Of a stretch of 64,000 bases of DNA, positions 32,989-43,747 are shown one piece after another. Origin of the DNA: Tilletia caries (taxonomy: Eukaryota > Basidiomycota > Exobasidiomycetes > Tilletiales > Tilletiaceae). The DNA lies in the NCBI GenBank assembly GCA_032718865.1, contig JALUTQ010000037.1, forward strand, positions 620,001 through 684,000, in the 5' to 3' direction. Both the position numbers and the translations under genes were made by a program. The notes below the pieces were generated by a model that saw only the letters and a program-made list of their open reading frames with translations, searched no databases and was not told where the DNA came from. Each line of letters begins with the position of its first letter. The stretch's first letter is position 1.

Positions 32989-34769
32989 AACAACATGCCC
33001 GACTTCTCGCTCTTCCCGCTGCCCGCACTCATTCACTCGAAGACTAGATAGGTATCCCTGTTTCCTGACCTCGTTCGAAGTCTCAAATAATGGCCTGCTG
33101 CTCACTTCTCTCCTTCCGGCTCGACCTCATTTGCTCTGATACTGCTGACACTCTCTCATCCTTCCCTCCCTGTCTTATCTCCCCTATTCTTTGCTCCCTC
33201 GCATTTTCTCTTTTTATACAGACATCAAGAGAACTCCTTCCTTTGCGCCGGCCCCGGCCTATTGTTGGCTCTTGTGCGCGAGCCGCGAACGCTTAGGTCT
33301 ATCCGCCCATCTCACACGGTATGTCGCGCACATGTTCCCATATGTGCTTGCGTCTCTGACAGACAGTCAGACACTGTGTCCAATCGTCTTCTTCTCCTTC
33401 CCCGTACTCTCACATCCGCACAGACAGCCGACAGGTACGATGAACTCAATGCCAGAGCTAGTACGGCTCACTTATACTGACCCATATTTTTCTGCTCCCT
33501 GCTCTTTACTTCCCTTCTCCTCCCCTGCCCGCAGCTAGACACCATTCCATCGGCGGAGAGCGGAGGATTACAGGGCTCGCACAAGTCTGAGGTTCGGCCT
33601 CGCCTGATTTGCCGGCAGAGGGCGTTGCCAGCCATGCAGCGCGCTCTTTTTTTAACTTTTTTACCTGTCAGCAAATCGACATCAGGGGAGAATTCATGTC
33701 ATTTTGGAAATGATGCATCTATCGGTATGTCGCTCCATCTTTCCTTCCTTCTCGGTCGTTGCTCTCTCGTACACACCACTCTCATTCCTTGCTGCTTTCC
33801 CACAGGCTTCAAATTTCGCAAGGACCGTCAGACCGTGGTCCATGGGAGAGAACGAGAAGTGCGCATGGCGCAAAAGCGCGTAACCGGGCTGGTCGGCTCG
33901 TACCTGATTTCTTGCTGGGGAGACTAGTGAGTGGAGTCAGTAACGTTCTGAGACCACCAAATGTCAGAGTTGGACATGTACAATCAATAGACCAGCATTG
34001 GGCAGCAGAATCACATGGCCCATCTGTAGCGGCCACGTGAGTTACACCTAATTTGACAGCTTGAGGCCCGAGGCCAGATGAGATGAGATGAAGAAAAAAA
34101 ATCCACGTGGTAAATATGGCTCAGCTATCAGCATGAAGCGGCAGGGAGTGGACTTGGCTTCTCCCTCTGCAACTGGCCGAGACATGCATCCACCATGTCA
34201 CCTTTGACCTTCCATGAGGCGTCGCGCAGCGGAGGCCGAGGGAGCTGTCCGGGTTGTGAAAAGGTGCACCTGGCGCGCAGACACAGAGAACGACGGCAGT
34301 GAGACTGTGAGAGGGACTAGGGTCGATAATGGCCTGCCGCGTGGATCAGATAACTCTGGATAATGGAGGCTGGAGCTGAGGCATCAAAGGCAGCAGAAAA
34401 GGAAGATATGCGTATCTGAGGGAGATTGAAAGGAAACGAGTCAGCTGGAGTGGAAAAGATCACCAGACATCAAAATGGAAAGATTGAAGTGTCAGTCAGG
34501 CAGAGCAAAGCGAGTAAAGGGACTGTTGGAGGCAACAGTGGAGGAGAAAGTAGTCAGCACTCAGCAGCAACGGGCATCAGAGCCCAGAGGTCAGCTGCAA
34601 CCTACTTTAGTACTTGCTGCCCACCAGGCACCAGGGGAAAACGAGCACTATTTGGCTCGGGATAAGGTCTGGGCAGCGTTTGAAGCTGGCTGGGACTTAG
34701 TCGACTGTGATGTATGAGGGATAATGGTGGGCGAGAGCGTGAGAGGCTGGAAGTCGTCATGAAATTCAT

Positions 34770-34916
34770 GGCGAAAAGGGAAAAGGGAAAAGCGAAAAGC
34801 GAAAAGCGAAAAGCGAAAAGCGAAAAGCGGAAAGCGAAAAGCGAAAAGCGAAAAGGGAAAAGCGAAAAGGGAAAAGCGAAAGGGAAAAGCGGAGGTGGTG
34901 AAAACGGCGTTCCATA
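34770..34916 (-). repeat. Right terminal inverted repeat of element copy 1
   Basis: Reverse complement of the left repeat with more heptamer units (147 bp against 98 bp), so repeat number differs between the two ends of a single copy. Confidence 0.9.
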
Positions 34917-34922
34917 GATGAG

Positions 34923-35585
34923 ATTAAAGTTTGGAGGCGTTCCCTTCGCCGCACGCGCCACGTTACCGAGCTTCTGGTTCTCGAAGGCAGATTGGCCTTG
35001 CCGAGGACTCTTGTCGAGGTGTCCTTGTACTTGCGCTGGCTCGCTGCTTCCTTGTCCCGCTTCCTTGTGCAAGTCGGGGCTGAAGCAGTGCGTGCGCGAG
35101 CTGTCACACAAATGAATGTCGATCCTCGTATAGTGATTGCACCGTGATGGACTGCTGCCAGTTGCGCAGGGGGTCTTCATGCTCGAGCTTCTCGAGAGGA
35201 GTCGTGTTACTCGTTACTGGACATATAAAACGGATGGCAACAAGAGGAAAGCTTCTTCAGCCGGACCACCATCTTCCTTCCTTGTCCTCCCGTCTCTTGT
35301 GTGCAGGCAACGGTTCCTGCGCAGGCAAATCTCTGCGCAACTCAGTCAGAGCACCAGCACCGAGCAGGAAGGAAAAGGGGCAGATCATTCGCGCCGTCGC
35401 TCAGGTTGGTCATTCGCGCTCATATAAATCCTGCGCACACGTACAAGAGGTGACTGACATTGTTGCTTGCCCCCCAACCAATTTCATTGTCCCTTCATAC
35501 TTCTCGTCTTCTTCCTCTCTTCTCTTCTCCTCTCCTCTCCTCCCCTCTTCTTCGCGTCCTCGCTCCTGCAGATCCTATTCTCAAC
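34923..35585. other. Intergenic region upstream of Argonaute
   Basis: 663 bp between the element and the Argonaute ATG. No gene recognised. It holds two TATA-like sites (35224-35230 and 35423-35428) and a CT-rich leader ending in ctcctgcag just before the start codon, which suggests a 5'-UTR intron acceptor. Confidence 0.5.
35423..35428 (+). promoter_or_regulatory. Candidate TATA box of the Argonaute gene
   Basis: TATAAA 158 bp before the ATG, followed by a pyrimidine-rich leader. A second TATAAAA at 35224-35230 is a more distant alternative. Confidence 0.4.
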
Positions 35586-38500
35586 ATGACTTCTCAAGAT
35601 ATCATCGATGTTGCCAACCAACTCAAGGGAATCAACATAACCCATGCCAACAATGCCGCCACCACAATGCTGGGTACGTACTCCTGTCTATACCATATAA
35701 CTCTTCTCTTTTATATCTTGTTGTCCTGACCATCGAGATTCTGGCGCGTCGCAAATGATCGTCGACTTCCAGACTTCGCTCGCAAGCCAGATGCAGGAGG
35801 CACCAAGGGCAAAGTTGTCAAGCTCAAGTCGAACATGTTCGCAGTACGCTTTGGATCTGGTGCTCCTGCTCCCGCAGCCTCGGCCCCACCGGCTCGCGCT
35901 GGTGGCGGAGGTGGTAAGGGCGGCAAGAAAGGTGCCGGTGGTGGCAAAGCTGCAGGCGGCGCCAAAGCTACATCGGCCACCACATCGAACGCGCCTATGA
36001 TCTATCAGTACGACGTTATCATTCGCGGACTGAATGATGATAATGAGTACGTACAACGCCCGCAAGGCATCTTTTTGAAGCATCAACGCATCAACTTTCA
36101 GAGACATGTCCTCCACTGCATGCTCACGCCGTTCCGATTCTCCTCACAGACAAGGGTCAACTCGTGCCAAAGCCGTTCCTGCGCGTCTGCTTCTTGAAAT
36201 TGTTCAGGCTGCGCTCCGCGAGCTGAAGTCCCAGCCGGAAGCGGGCGTGACGGATCTCCAACTCCGCGCTTTTGCCTTTGACGGCCGCCGCATTGCTTAC
36301 ACCGCCCATCGTCTGCCTCTCGACGTGAGTCACTTAAAGGCCGAACACATCTCGATGAGCAGAACTGACAACTTCACTCAAACCCCCTTTTTGTAGGCAA
36401 TCACCGTCGATACGACGCTGCCACCGAAGCAAGATCTCCCCGAACTTGAAAGGTACCCCTTGACAAAGCCAGGGACCGTCTCTGCAACAGACCAGGGCGG
36501 CAATCGGCCCTTCACCGTCGAATTCAAGCTCACCAGGGAGATCGATCTGGGAAACTTGCTCGACTTCTGCAGTGGCGATCGCCAGGCCATCATGGGCGCA
36601 GGTAGCGCAGTGCCGTGAGTATTATTCGACAAGTCCATGTGCATGCTTGTGAAATGTATCGACTCAATCTCTCTTCTTCGTCCCATTTGGCCCGGCAGCG
36701 AGAACGTCTCGAGTGCTCTCCAGGCTCTCGAAATCGCTCTGCGTGCTTCTCAGCAACAACACTGCGACGTCATAATCGGCGGACGTCGGTTCTTTACGGG
36801 GGCCAACAGCGCTTCTGTGGAAGGGACCGGGACCTCAATTTGGAAGGGGTTCTTCCAGAGCGCGCGACCCACCGCTCTTGGCCCTGTCGTCAACCTTGAC
36901 GTCTCCTTCTCAGCGTTCCTGGACAAGGGAGAACTGGGCGCCCTGTGCGTCGCTCTTCTCGGCCGAGGAGGCGGCGGTGGTGGCGGTGGCGGACGGGGTG
37001 GCCGCGGTGGTGGTGGTGACAGGGGGCGTGGTCGTGGCGGCGGACGTGGAGGAGCACCCGCTCCTCCTCAAGCTGGACATGGACAGCAGGCATCGTAAGC
37101 ACTGAAGAGCAATTGCAGCATGTTCAGAAGTTTACGGATGCTAACTCTTGCCCTTGATGGACTCCTACAGTCACCCGATCGCGATCCTGTCCAACATCGG
37201 CGTTGCGGATCGACAAGCTTTGCGCAAGCACCTGTATGGTGTTCGACTTCGCCTGACTCACCGCCCCTCTCGTCGCTTGGAGATGTTCGACAGCTTGACA
37301 ACCACGTCGGCGACGCAGACCAAGTTCGATCGGAACGGCGAACAAATTTCCGTCGCTGCCTACTTCAAGGTAAGCATGCAATCATGACTGAATAGTTCCT
37401 TGCGTCTGACCGTACTCTGCAATGTGGACTGACACAAAACCTTCTTGTGGCTCCCTTAGGACACGTACAATTACACGGTCCGCTTCCCCAACGCTCCATG
37501 CGTCAAGCTTCGCGGCCAGGGCGGCTTCGTTCCCCTCGAGCTGTGCTTCGTCGTGGAGGGTAGCCGAGTCCCTCCACTCTCGCTCAACGTTGCGCAGACG
37601 GCCAAGATGATCGATGTTGCTCGTCAAGAGCCGCAGCAGCGCCAGCAAAGCGTGGTGCAGCTCCGAAACGAGGTGGTTAAGTACGAGCAGGACGACCTGC
37701 TACAGGCTTGGGGAGTGCAGGTCTCAAATGAGCCCGTGCGTCTTGAAGGCCGTCAGTTGCCCCCGCCCCGCGTTATGTATGGCCTCAACAAGACCGAGGC
37801 GCCACGCGACGGAGCATGGAACCTGATGGGCAAATGTGAGAAGTACCGGCCATCGCTCGACACTTCACGGTTTGAGGGCTCATTCTGATCTTTATTATCT
37901 CGTACGCAGCATTCGTCACGCCCGCCCAGCCTTTGGTTTCGTGGGCCATTATCAACTTCACGCGCTGCCACGACCAGGACGTTAGAGCGTTCGGAGACCA
38001 GCTCTCGGTCACGTTGGGCAAGTTGGGCATTAAATCCCGTCCTCCCGTGTATAAGAGCGGCGGGCAGGGAGGGCATGCAGCTGTTGCCGACTTGATCAGA
38101 GTAACTACCACGGAGGCATTCAAAGCCTCCAAGGCTCCACCTCAGCTCATAGTCTGCTTGCTCGAGGCCAACCGTACGTTCTATTAGCCCTTTCACCCAT
38201 CATTGCTCTCTTTGATACGGCACTGACTTTTCGGCTTTGCGTGAACAGAACCTCAGCTCTACGAGAGCATTAAGCGCGTCGCCATGAAGGAGCTTTTCAT
38301 GCCTGTCCCAACCCAGTGCGTGAATGTGAAGAAGGCAAAGATTGGGTTTGGTACTGTGTCCGACCAATACGTCGCCAACGTGGGCATGAAGATCAACGTC
38401 AAGATTGGAGGTGAGCATGATTTCCCAGTTCCTTTCTTGAAGCGTTCGTCATGAGCTGATCGCGATATATTGCTGTGCTGTTTGTATGAAGGCGGGAACC

Positions 38501-39942
38501 ACGCTGTTTCTTCCCAGGATCTGCCTAACCTCCCTCCTACTACTATGCGTAAGTCATGCTTGGGCTACTGACTTGCCTTTTATCGTGCCTTCCAGCACTG
38601 ACACCTCCATTCTCTTGCTCTGACAGTGATGGGTGCTGATGTCACGCACCCACCCCCTGGACTCGGCCTCGAGTCTATTGCTGCGTCTGTTGCCACCGTT
38701 GATGGTGGCCGTATGATTTACGGACACGAGGTCCGCCTCCAGCGCAACCCTGGTCGCGGGCAGTCTCAGGAGTGAGTTTAAGCCGATTTAATGGGTTGAA
38801 CCTGAAACATTTCTGCTGACTGTGTTGTCCTTGTGTCTGTACAGGATCATTCTTGCGATGAAGAGCATGGTCGTGACGCACTTGAAGCGTTGGCAGCAGA
38901 AGAACAAGGGGCAACTCCCTGGGGCCATCTTGATGTACCGGGTGAGTCTTGTCCCTCACGTGCAGCATCTGACATTAGCTCTGAGCCGTCTAGATCTCTG
39001 ACACGGGCATTTCTCCCCGCTATTCAGGATGGAATATCCGAGGGCCAATTCGCGGCTGCCAAGGATGTCGAAATCCGCGCCATTCGCGAGGCTGTCCAGA
39101 TTGTTCAGCCCGGTGCCAAAATCAAGCTGACGTACGTGGTCTGCGGCAAGCGACACCATGTGCGGTTTTCTGCTGAGAGCCCAGCGGACACGGATAGAAC
39201 GGGAAACCTCCGTGCCGGTACCGTCGTCGACAAGGGTGTCACGAACGTGAGTTTTTGTCGTGTTGACCAATGGGCTTTCATCGCTATATCATGTGCTTAA
39301 CCATCTTCCGATCTCCCTTTAGCCTGTGGCTTTTGAGTTCTTCCTGCAGGCGGTGAGTTTCTCATGTGCTGAACATTCGCCTCAATCCTGGCTGTGACAA
39401 TCTGACTCTGCTCCTCTGTCTTCTTAGCATGCTGGCCTGATTGGTACCGCCAAGCCGACTCGCTACATAGTGCTTGAGGTGAGTCACTGTTCCTTCACCC
39501 GGACTTCGTTTCTGTCATCTCCGATCTGACAATTGTGTTTCGTTTTTTTTTTTCCCTCTTAAGGACGAGTGCAAGTTCTCTAACGACGCATTGCAGACGG
39601 TGACGAATACGCTGTGCTACAGCTACTCGCGCGCAACGCGTTCGGTCTCCCTGCCCCCTCCTGCTTATTACTCCGACATTCTCGCAGAGAAGGTGAGCCC
39701 AGGATTCTGGCTTGCAGATACATCTCCAGCACCTTGTACTGACATAACCGGCTTTTGTTTCGCTTGCTGTCCCTCGTCAGGCCCGCGCCCTCCTTTGGGG
39801 CGACTTTGACGCGCAATCCATGGCCACGGGCACCAGCGGCTCGTCGCGCCCTTACGAGCCGCTCGAGGAGGCTAAGGCCATGGAACTCATGGGTCGCATC
39901 AGCAAGCGGCCCGAGTTTGGCTTGTCGGCCTGGTACATGTAA
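35586..39942 (+). CDS. AGO1: Argonaute, RNA-guided RNA silencing nuclease
   Basis: 17 exons (35586-35673, 35773-36046, 36150-36324, 36397-36614, 36699-37094, 37171-37369, 37460-37835, 37910-38173, 38249-38410, 38492-38548, 38627-38771, 38845-38941, 39028-39246, 39323-39352, 39428-39478, 39564-39692, 39781-39942), in phase; 1013 residues. N domain (GTKGKVVKLKSNMFAVRF), L1, PAZ (exons 6-7, YNYTVRFPNAPCVKL), MID (exons 8-9) and PIWI (exons 11-17) are all present. The slicer tetrad reads D741 (GADVTHP), E785 (SQEII), D818 (RDGISEGQF) and D955 (AYYSDILAEKA), so cleavage activity is expected. Two inserts stand out: a Gly/Lys-rich tract in the N domain and an Arg-Gly-rich tract (about 337-380) before PAZ. 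Exon 14 is only 30 nt. The presence of AGO implies a working small-RNA pathway; no Dicer or RdRP gene lies in this window. Confidence 0.97.
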
Positions 39943-40735
39943 ACCACCCCAAACATCCAACACGACTGAGCTCGGTTCAAGTTCCTTGCGCCGGCCGCTG
40001 CCGGCATCGCGAACTGCACCTTGACGCTTTCGATTCACGACTTCTCTTCTTTTATTCGCACGGGCGCGACGTTCCCCCCGTGCAATCTCTTACACAACGC
40101 TCGCTGGTCGATTTACATTGAACCCTGCCGCCCTTCAAAAATCGTTACATACATCCTCTCCGAGTCTCTACATCAAAGCTCTTCCACTCGAATCGATCCT
40201 CCGACGAAGGACCCGCAAGTACGCGTCAAGGTCGTCGGCTCTTCAGTTTCGCAGGTCGCGATTTTCCCGACCGCGCCTCGCAGACAGCACTTTTCCCGGC
40301 CTCACTCTTTCTCGTCTTCTCTCTTTCTTCCATCCAGCTTCGCCGCGCCGCTTTCGAGGCAGGCGGCGGCAGCTCTTCCGCATCAAGCATGGACGATGGC
40401 ATGTTCCTTCCCCACATTACACGGTCGAATTCCCATCAATTTCCCCTAAGCCCTTTCCGTGCTGCTTCAACGCGCCGGTATGATTCCCTTACATACAATC
40501 ATCAAGCATCAAGCCTCTGTCGCTTTCCTCTCCCGTAATACGAGCACAGTTTCCAAATGAGCGTCTCCACTTCAATTCCTGGTGATCGAATCGTCACTGT
40601 AGCAAGTGAACAGTTCCTTTGTGTTTGCAACGGAGCAAGATAGATAGCATCGCCGTAAGAGAGGCATAGGTGTAGTACACTATCAGTTCAAGCTGAGAAC
40701 CGTACGGCTTTTGAGGTGGAACGTAGGCCGAGGGA
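39943..40735. other. Intergenic region between convergent AGO and PIG-M genes
   Basis: 793 bp, C/T-rich on the plus strand, with no recognised gene. It presumably holds the two 3' ends. Confidence 0.5.
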
Positions 40736-42940
40736 TCATTGTCCTTTCTTGTTGAGCAACTCCAATCGCTGGACGCGGGCTCTTCTCCATGCCTGGAGGC
40801 AGGTGGTCAGGATCCAGGTGTGGACGAGGAGCATGACGATCGAGGCTGCCCAGATACGCAAGTGGACGTCTTGCGCGGCGAACTCGAGGAGGTAGGCCTG
40901 GGAGAGCCAGAGAGCCTGGTGAAGAGATCGAGTATGGATGTCAGCCCAGGAAGGACATGAATCAAGCGAAAGGTGGGGGGGGGGGGGGGGAATCAAGAGG
41001 ATGCAACGTACCTGTGAGCCGACCCATGCGCCAAGCACAGCAAATCCCTCCAACGTGCTCGCAAACTGGAGGTCAGGCAGGACCAAGGGAAGCAGCCAGA
41101 GGAACCAGAGGAAATATTGGGACGTGATGACCTTGTTGAAGGCAACAAAGGCCAACGTCTGCGCCGCGCACGCAAAGACGAGATCATGAGCGCCGAGCGA
41201 GAAGCCGAGGTAGAGGACCAGACTGAGCTGGGGCACGAAGGCGAGGAGGGGCTGGAGCTGAGCCAGGAGCGGCGCTGATTCTGCCGAGAGCAGGTTGGAG
41301 AGGGCCGCGGGGAGGAAGGAGAGGAAGGAAGGGGCGTGGATTGAGCTGTTCTCGCCGGTGGTGGGCAGGACGTCGAGGAGGTAGGTGGGGAGGTAGTATG
41401 CGCTGAAGTTGTGGCGGTGGTCGCGTCGGATGAGGTGGTAGAAGACGGCCTGTTGGAGGTACGGCAAGCCGAAACTGCAAAGGGGAAGGGAAAGAAAAGG
41501 AGTAAAAGGAGCAGAGCGCACAGAGCCACCATGAGAGATGAGCGAAACGGCCGACAGACAAGGCCTACAGCAGTAGCAGTGCTACTGGGTCAAGAAGAAG
41601 CATTCAACTCACATGCCGAAGAGTGCCAAGTTGATCCCTCCAAAGACATACGCGCACATAAGCGTATACTTGATCCCCGCCCGATTCCGCTGCAACCAAC
41701 TCCTCCCCGTCGCCCGATGTCCGTTCTCCAACTCCTCCTTCTCCCAAGGCGTAAGCGCATCAGCCCCAATCGGCCCGTCCCGCGCGCTGCCAGAGACAGC
41801 GGCGAGGTGGGCAAGGATGGGTGCGCCGTAGAAGATGGGGAACAGCTTGAAGTTCGCGGCTAGACTGAGGAAGACGGAGGAGGCTAGGGTGGGTAGGGTC
41901 CATTCGGAGGGTGCGAGTGCGGTCTCCGGTGCTGGGGCCGCGGTTCCGAAGGTGGGAGTGAGCGGAGTCATGGGCGGCTGCGAATCGGGTGGCAGGGGAA
42001 GATCGTCCTCCTTGTTGCCCCCTTTGGAGTCCGTGACTTCTTCCACGCCCGCCGCTGCTGACTTGATCTCGCTCCGTTCCGGGTTGGTCGCGAGGAAGCT
42101 GAGGAGGAAGAGGAGCACGAAGACGCCCAGCACGCTCTCGCTCGATCCGCGGGTGGAGATCTGGGCGGGGAAAGGGTTGAGCAGCCAGAGTAAGGTTGGG
42201 TACCAGCTCCAGTAGGTGCCCTCGGATTGGAACTCGATCCCGGCGCTGGTACGTCGGCGTGTACGTGTGCGTTGTCGGTGTCGTTGTTCGAGCACGGCCC
42301 ACATGAGCACGCCGCACAGGATATCCGCACCAACGAAGAGCCACTTTCCGAAGACGTCGGACCAGCCTGCCCACTCACCGGGAGCGAGAGCGAGAGCTAG
42401 GAGCGGGGTGTACCGGTAGGTTGCGCGCTGGTACGGGTCGCCCATGTTGGCCAGGAGACCAAAGGGCCGACGAAGGAGCGCATAAGCGCCGGTGACCATG
42501 TGCATAAAGACGCTGTCCTTGTCCAAGATGTAGCTCTCCTCCGGCTGCCGAATCGGGTCTGCAGCGAGGGTGTACCGGGCAGCCAGGGCGGCCCATCCCC
42601 TAGCACAGGCCGCCTGTGGGAAGCGCTGCTCAATAACCTCGTTCATGTCGTCCGAGATGGTCGTGACCGCAAGAATGCTGTTGAAGGGGCACGCATTCAG
42701 GATGTGGGAGGCCGCGGAGGTGTAGACTGCGTAGTCCGCGTCTGTGTAGGGCACCGCTGAGGACGCATCCTGGACGCGGCCGACCTGGAGGAGGAAGGCG
42801 CGCAGGGCGATGCCGAGACCGAGCGAGGCTGCCTTGTATGCAAAGACGGTGTTCGCAGACCGAGGACGCGGCGCCGACGCACTCCGACCGCTGCTCCCAC
42901 TCGCCGCTGTCGACATCTTCTCCAAGGTTGCGCTGCTCAT
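40736..42940 (-). CDS. GPI14: GPI mannosyltransferase 1 (PIG-M/Gpi14), ER membrane
   Basis: Three exons (42940-41613, 41474-41012, 40915-40736); 656 residues. The catalytic luminal motif is VPYTDADYAVY (DxD). It is followed by ATYRYTPLLALALAP, LFVGADILCGVLM, PFPAQISTRGSSESVLG, NFKLFPIFYGAPILAH, YHLIRRDHRHNFSAYYLPTYL and NKVITSQYFLWFLWLLPLV, all in family order. Multiple hydrophobic helices indicate an ER polytopic protein. It adds the first mannose to the GPI precursor using dolichol-phosphate mannose, normally with PBN1/PIG-X. It is longer than the usual 400-430 residues because of a polar insert between the third and fourth conserved blocks (about 335-400). Intron 2 contains a 16-base homopolymer (G on the plus strand, 40975-40990). 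The start is the first ATG; a second lies eight codons later. Confidence 0.93.
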
Positions 42941-43747
42941 ACTGAAAAAATGGATGACTGCCGCTGGCGATGTCGTCGTGGAGAGGATCGATTCCAAATG
43001 CGGGGCTCCGGTTTGCTCACAAGTTAAGGTAAGACAGCGAGAACGCGTGGAAGTGATGGATGGGATTGATGGCACAAGGAGTACATGGAAAGCGAGAAAG
43101 ATAGAAACAGAGAGAGCGTGTAAGCGCGCCAGACTGGATGGTAGAACGGGAGATGAGGTGGCGAAGGGGGGTGGGCGTCGTGCTTATGGAAGTTACAGCG
43201 GGGGGGGTCGAATAGAAGGCGGGCGATGCCGAGGCCGACCAGGGTGGGTGGGTGGGTGGGTGGGGGGAAGAAGTATACAGTCTGGCGAGGCGAAGAACGA
43301 ACGAGGAGGGCTTGACGATCGGAGAGTTGGCATACTACTTGCTGGGATGGCAGTCGGGCGAAGCGCGAAGGGAGAAACGGCTTGGAGAGGTCGTGGTACA
43401 GCAATTGAAGAGGGAAGTAACCGTGGGAGAGAGAGACATGGGACGGACTGAGAATGATTGGATGTCGTGCGATAATGGTCGGGGGAAAGGCTTTGCTGGA
43501 GACCGGTGTGTGAGGACTTGCGTACGCGGAGGGGGGTGGAAGTTCGAAGGGCCGGAAAGCACCGATTGTCGAAGGGCCCGAGACTGGCCTGCTTCCATCA
43601 GGCTCCAGGCTCGAGGCTCAAGGCTCGAGGTTGCTGATAGGACGAGTATGAGGTCCGCTGCCCGTCATCGTCCTCGTCCTCGTCCTCGTGCGTCGTCTTC
43701 CGCCAAGTGACTCCAACGAAAGATGAGGGGCACGCCCCAAACGCCCA
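42941..43747. other. Intergenic region upstream of PIG-M, G-rich
   Basis: 807 bp holding the PIG-M promoter and the 3' end of the GID7-like gene. It contains a G-quadruplex-prone tract (43242-43267) and a second G run near 43200. A 'ggctccaggctcgaggctcaaggctcgagg' imperfect repeat lies at 43600-43630. No gene recognised. Confidence 0.5.
43242..43267 (+). repeat. G-quadruplex-prone (GGGT)n tract upstream of PIG-M
   Basis: Five consecutive GGGT units followed by six G. Three-base G runs with one-base loops are an ideal parallel G-quadruplex pattern. It lies on the template strand about 300 bp before the PIG-M ATG. A regulatory effect is only possible, not shown. Confidence 0.6.

Larger units (their letters stand above)
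32891..34916 (+). mobile_element. Copy 1 of a 2.03-kb TIR DNA element with 6-bp target duplication
   Basis: The element runs from TATGGAACGCCG to CGGCGTTCCATA and is bordered on both sides by the direct repeat GATGAG (32885-32890 and 34917-34922). Terminal inverted repeats occupy 32891-32988 and 34770-34916. Each starts with TATGGAACGCCGTTTTCACC and continues into an array of TTTTCGC/TTTTCCC heptamers. The interior has only short frames (longest about 115 codons at 33191-33538) with no transposase-like domain, so the element looks non-autonomous. A near-identical copy in the opposite orientation lies at 58530-60556. A 6-bp duplication with TAT...ATA ends is what I recall for the IS3EU superfamily; that assignment is inference. 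Copy 1 carries about 17 extra T-rich bases near 33648-33664 relative to copy 2. Confidence 0.9.

Noticed and set aside
33191..33538. 115-codon frame inside the transposable element as a possible transposase
   Set aside because: Composition is unlike a DDE enzyme, no conserved motif is seen and other frames in the element are equally open. It is better explained as chance.
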